A stretch of 5,129 nucleotides of DNA from Methanobacterium sp. (GTDB taxonomy: Archaea; Methanobacteriota; Methanobacteria; Methanobacteriales; Methanobacteriaceae): positions 2,607 to 7,735 of the forward strand of contig PLTK01000236.1 of the NCBI GenBank assembly GCA_003164415.1, given 5' to 3'. Position 1 is the stretch's first letter; each line of letters begins with the position of its first letter. Positions 5,018 to 5,129 of this stretch are shown in pieces. The position numbers and the translations under genes are program-made. A model generated the notes under the pieces. The model was not told the origin of the DNA. It saw only the letters and a list, made by a program, of their open reading frames with translations, and did not search any database.

Positions 5018-5129
5018 TTATTCTAATTTTTTTACATATTTCTTTTTATATATATTATTTTGTGCATCATAGAATAGTTGAAACGTATCTATCGATTCCA
5101 TTAATATCCTGTTTGCTTCCATAACATCA
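5018..5129 (-). CDS. C-terminal end of an unidentified protein (partial, runs off right edge)
   Basis: On the minus strand the frame is open from the right edge (first full codon 5128-5126) to a TAA at 5020-5018, giving 36 residues. They read DVMEANRILMESIDTFQLFY and then DAQNNIYKKKYVKKLE. The balance of charged and hydrophobic residues, a likely amphipathic helix over the first 20 residues, and a Lys-rich end look like a genuine protein terminus. An in-frame ATG at 5122-5120 means a 34-aa gene cannot be excluded, but a longer gene continuing beyond the edge is likelier. A T-rich tract follows the stop on the minus strand (5016-5009). It is convergent with the aquaporin gene. No family is recognised. 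Confidence 0.5.
   Translation of the reverse strand, partial: DVMEANRILMESIDTFQLFYDAQNNIYKKKYVKKLE

Noticed and set aside
4884..5072. 62-codon plus-strand frame rich in Tyr, Asn and Ile
   Set aside because: It has no ribosome binding site and AT-driven composition, and it overlaps antisense to the more convincing minus-strand gene end at 5018-5129.

Overview
This AT-rich window (roughly 70% A+T, higher between genes) looks archaeal, most likely a methanogen of the Methanobacteriales (Methanobrevibacter, Methanosphaera or Methanobacterium type). The reasons are an aquaporin that reads very close to AqpM of Methanothermobacter from memory, a strong GGAGG ribosome binding site, many ATA and AGA codons, T-tract gene ends and TATA-like promoter boxes. 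The genus is inference only, because no rRNA or tRNA gene is present.

Layout from left to right. (1) A ClC-superfamily membrane protein of the YfeO-like branch enters from the left edge and lacks only its first residues. (2) A 35-codon membrane-protein gene with a good ribosome binding site lies on the minus strand, convergent with it. (3) A 424-base divergent spacer holds a clear hairpin. (4) A complete bacterial-type RNase III follows, ended by a hairpin plus T-run. (5) Next comes a tandem group of three small membrane-protein loci. The first is a two-helix protein broken by an apparent single-base frameshift at an A-run. The second is intact, with two helices and a four-cysteine tail. The third overlaps it by ATGA and is broken by stop codons. 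(6) About 440 bases follow without an intact gene, including a possible gene remnant. (7) An AqpM-like aquaporin with its own promoter and ribosome binding site comes next. (8) At the right edge is the 3' end of a minus-strand gene, convergent with the aquaporin.

The well-recognised genes are housekeeping or transport functions: anion transport, dsRNA processing, and water or small-solute permeation. They are in separate transcription units, and nothing in the sequence ties them into one pathway. The least explained part is 2721-3597, the run of small membrane proteins after RNase III. Two of its three members appear disrupted, so it reads more like a decaying lineage-specific cluster than a demonstrated new system. 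No CRISPR array, insertion sequence, rRNA or tRNA was seen.
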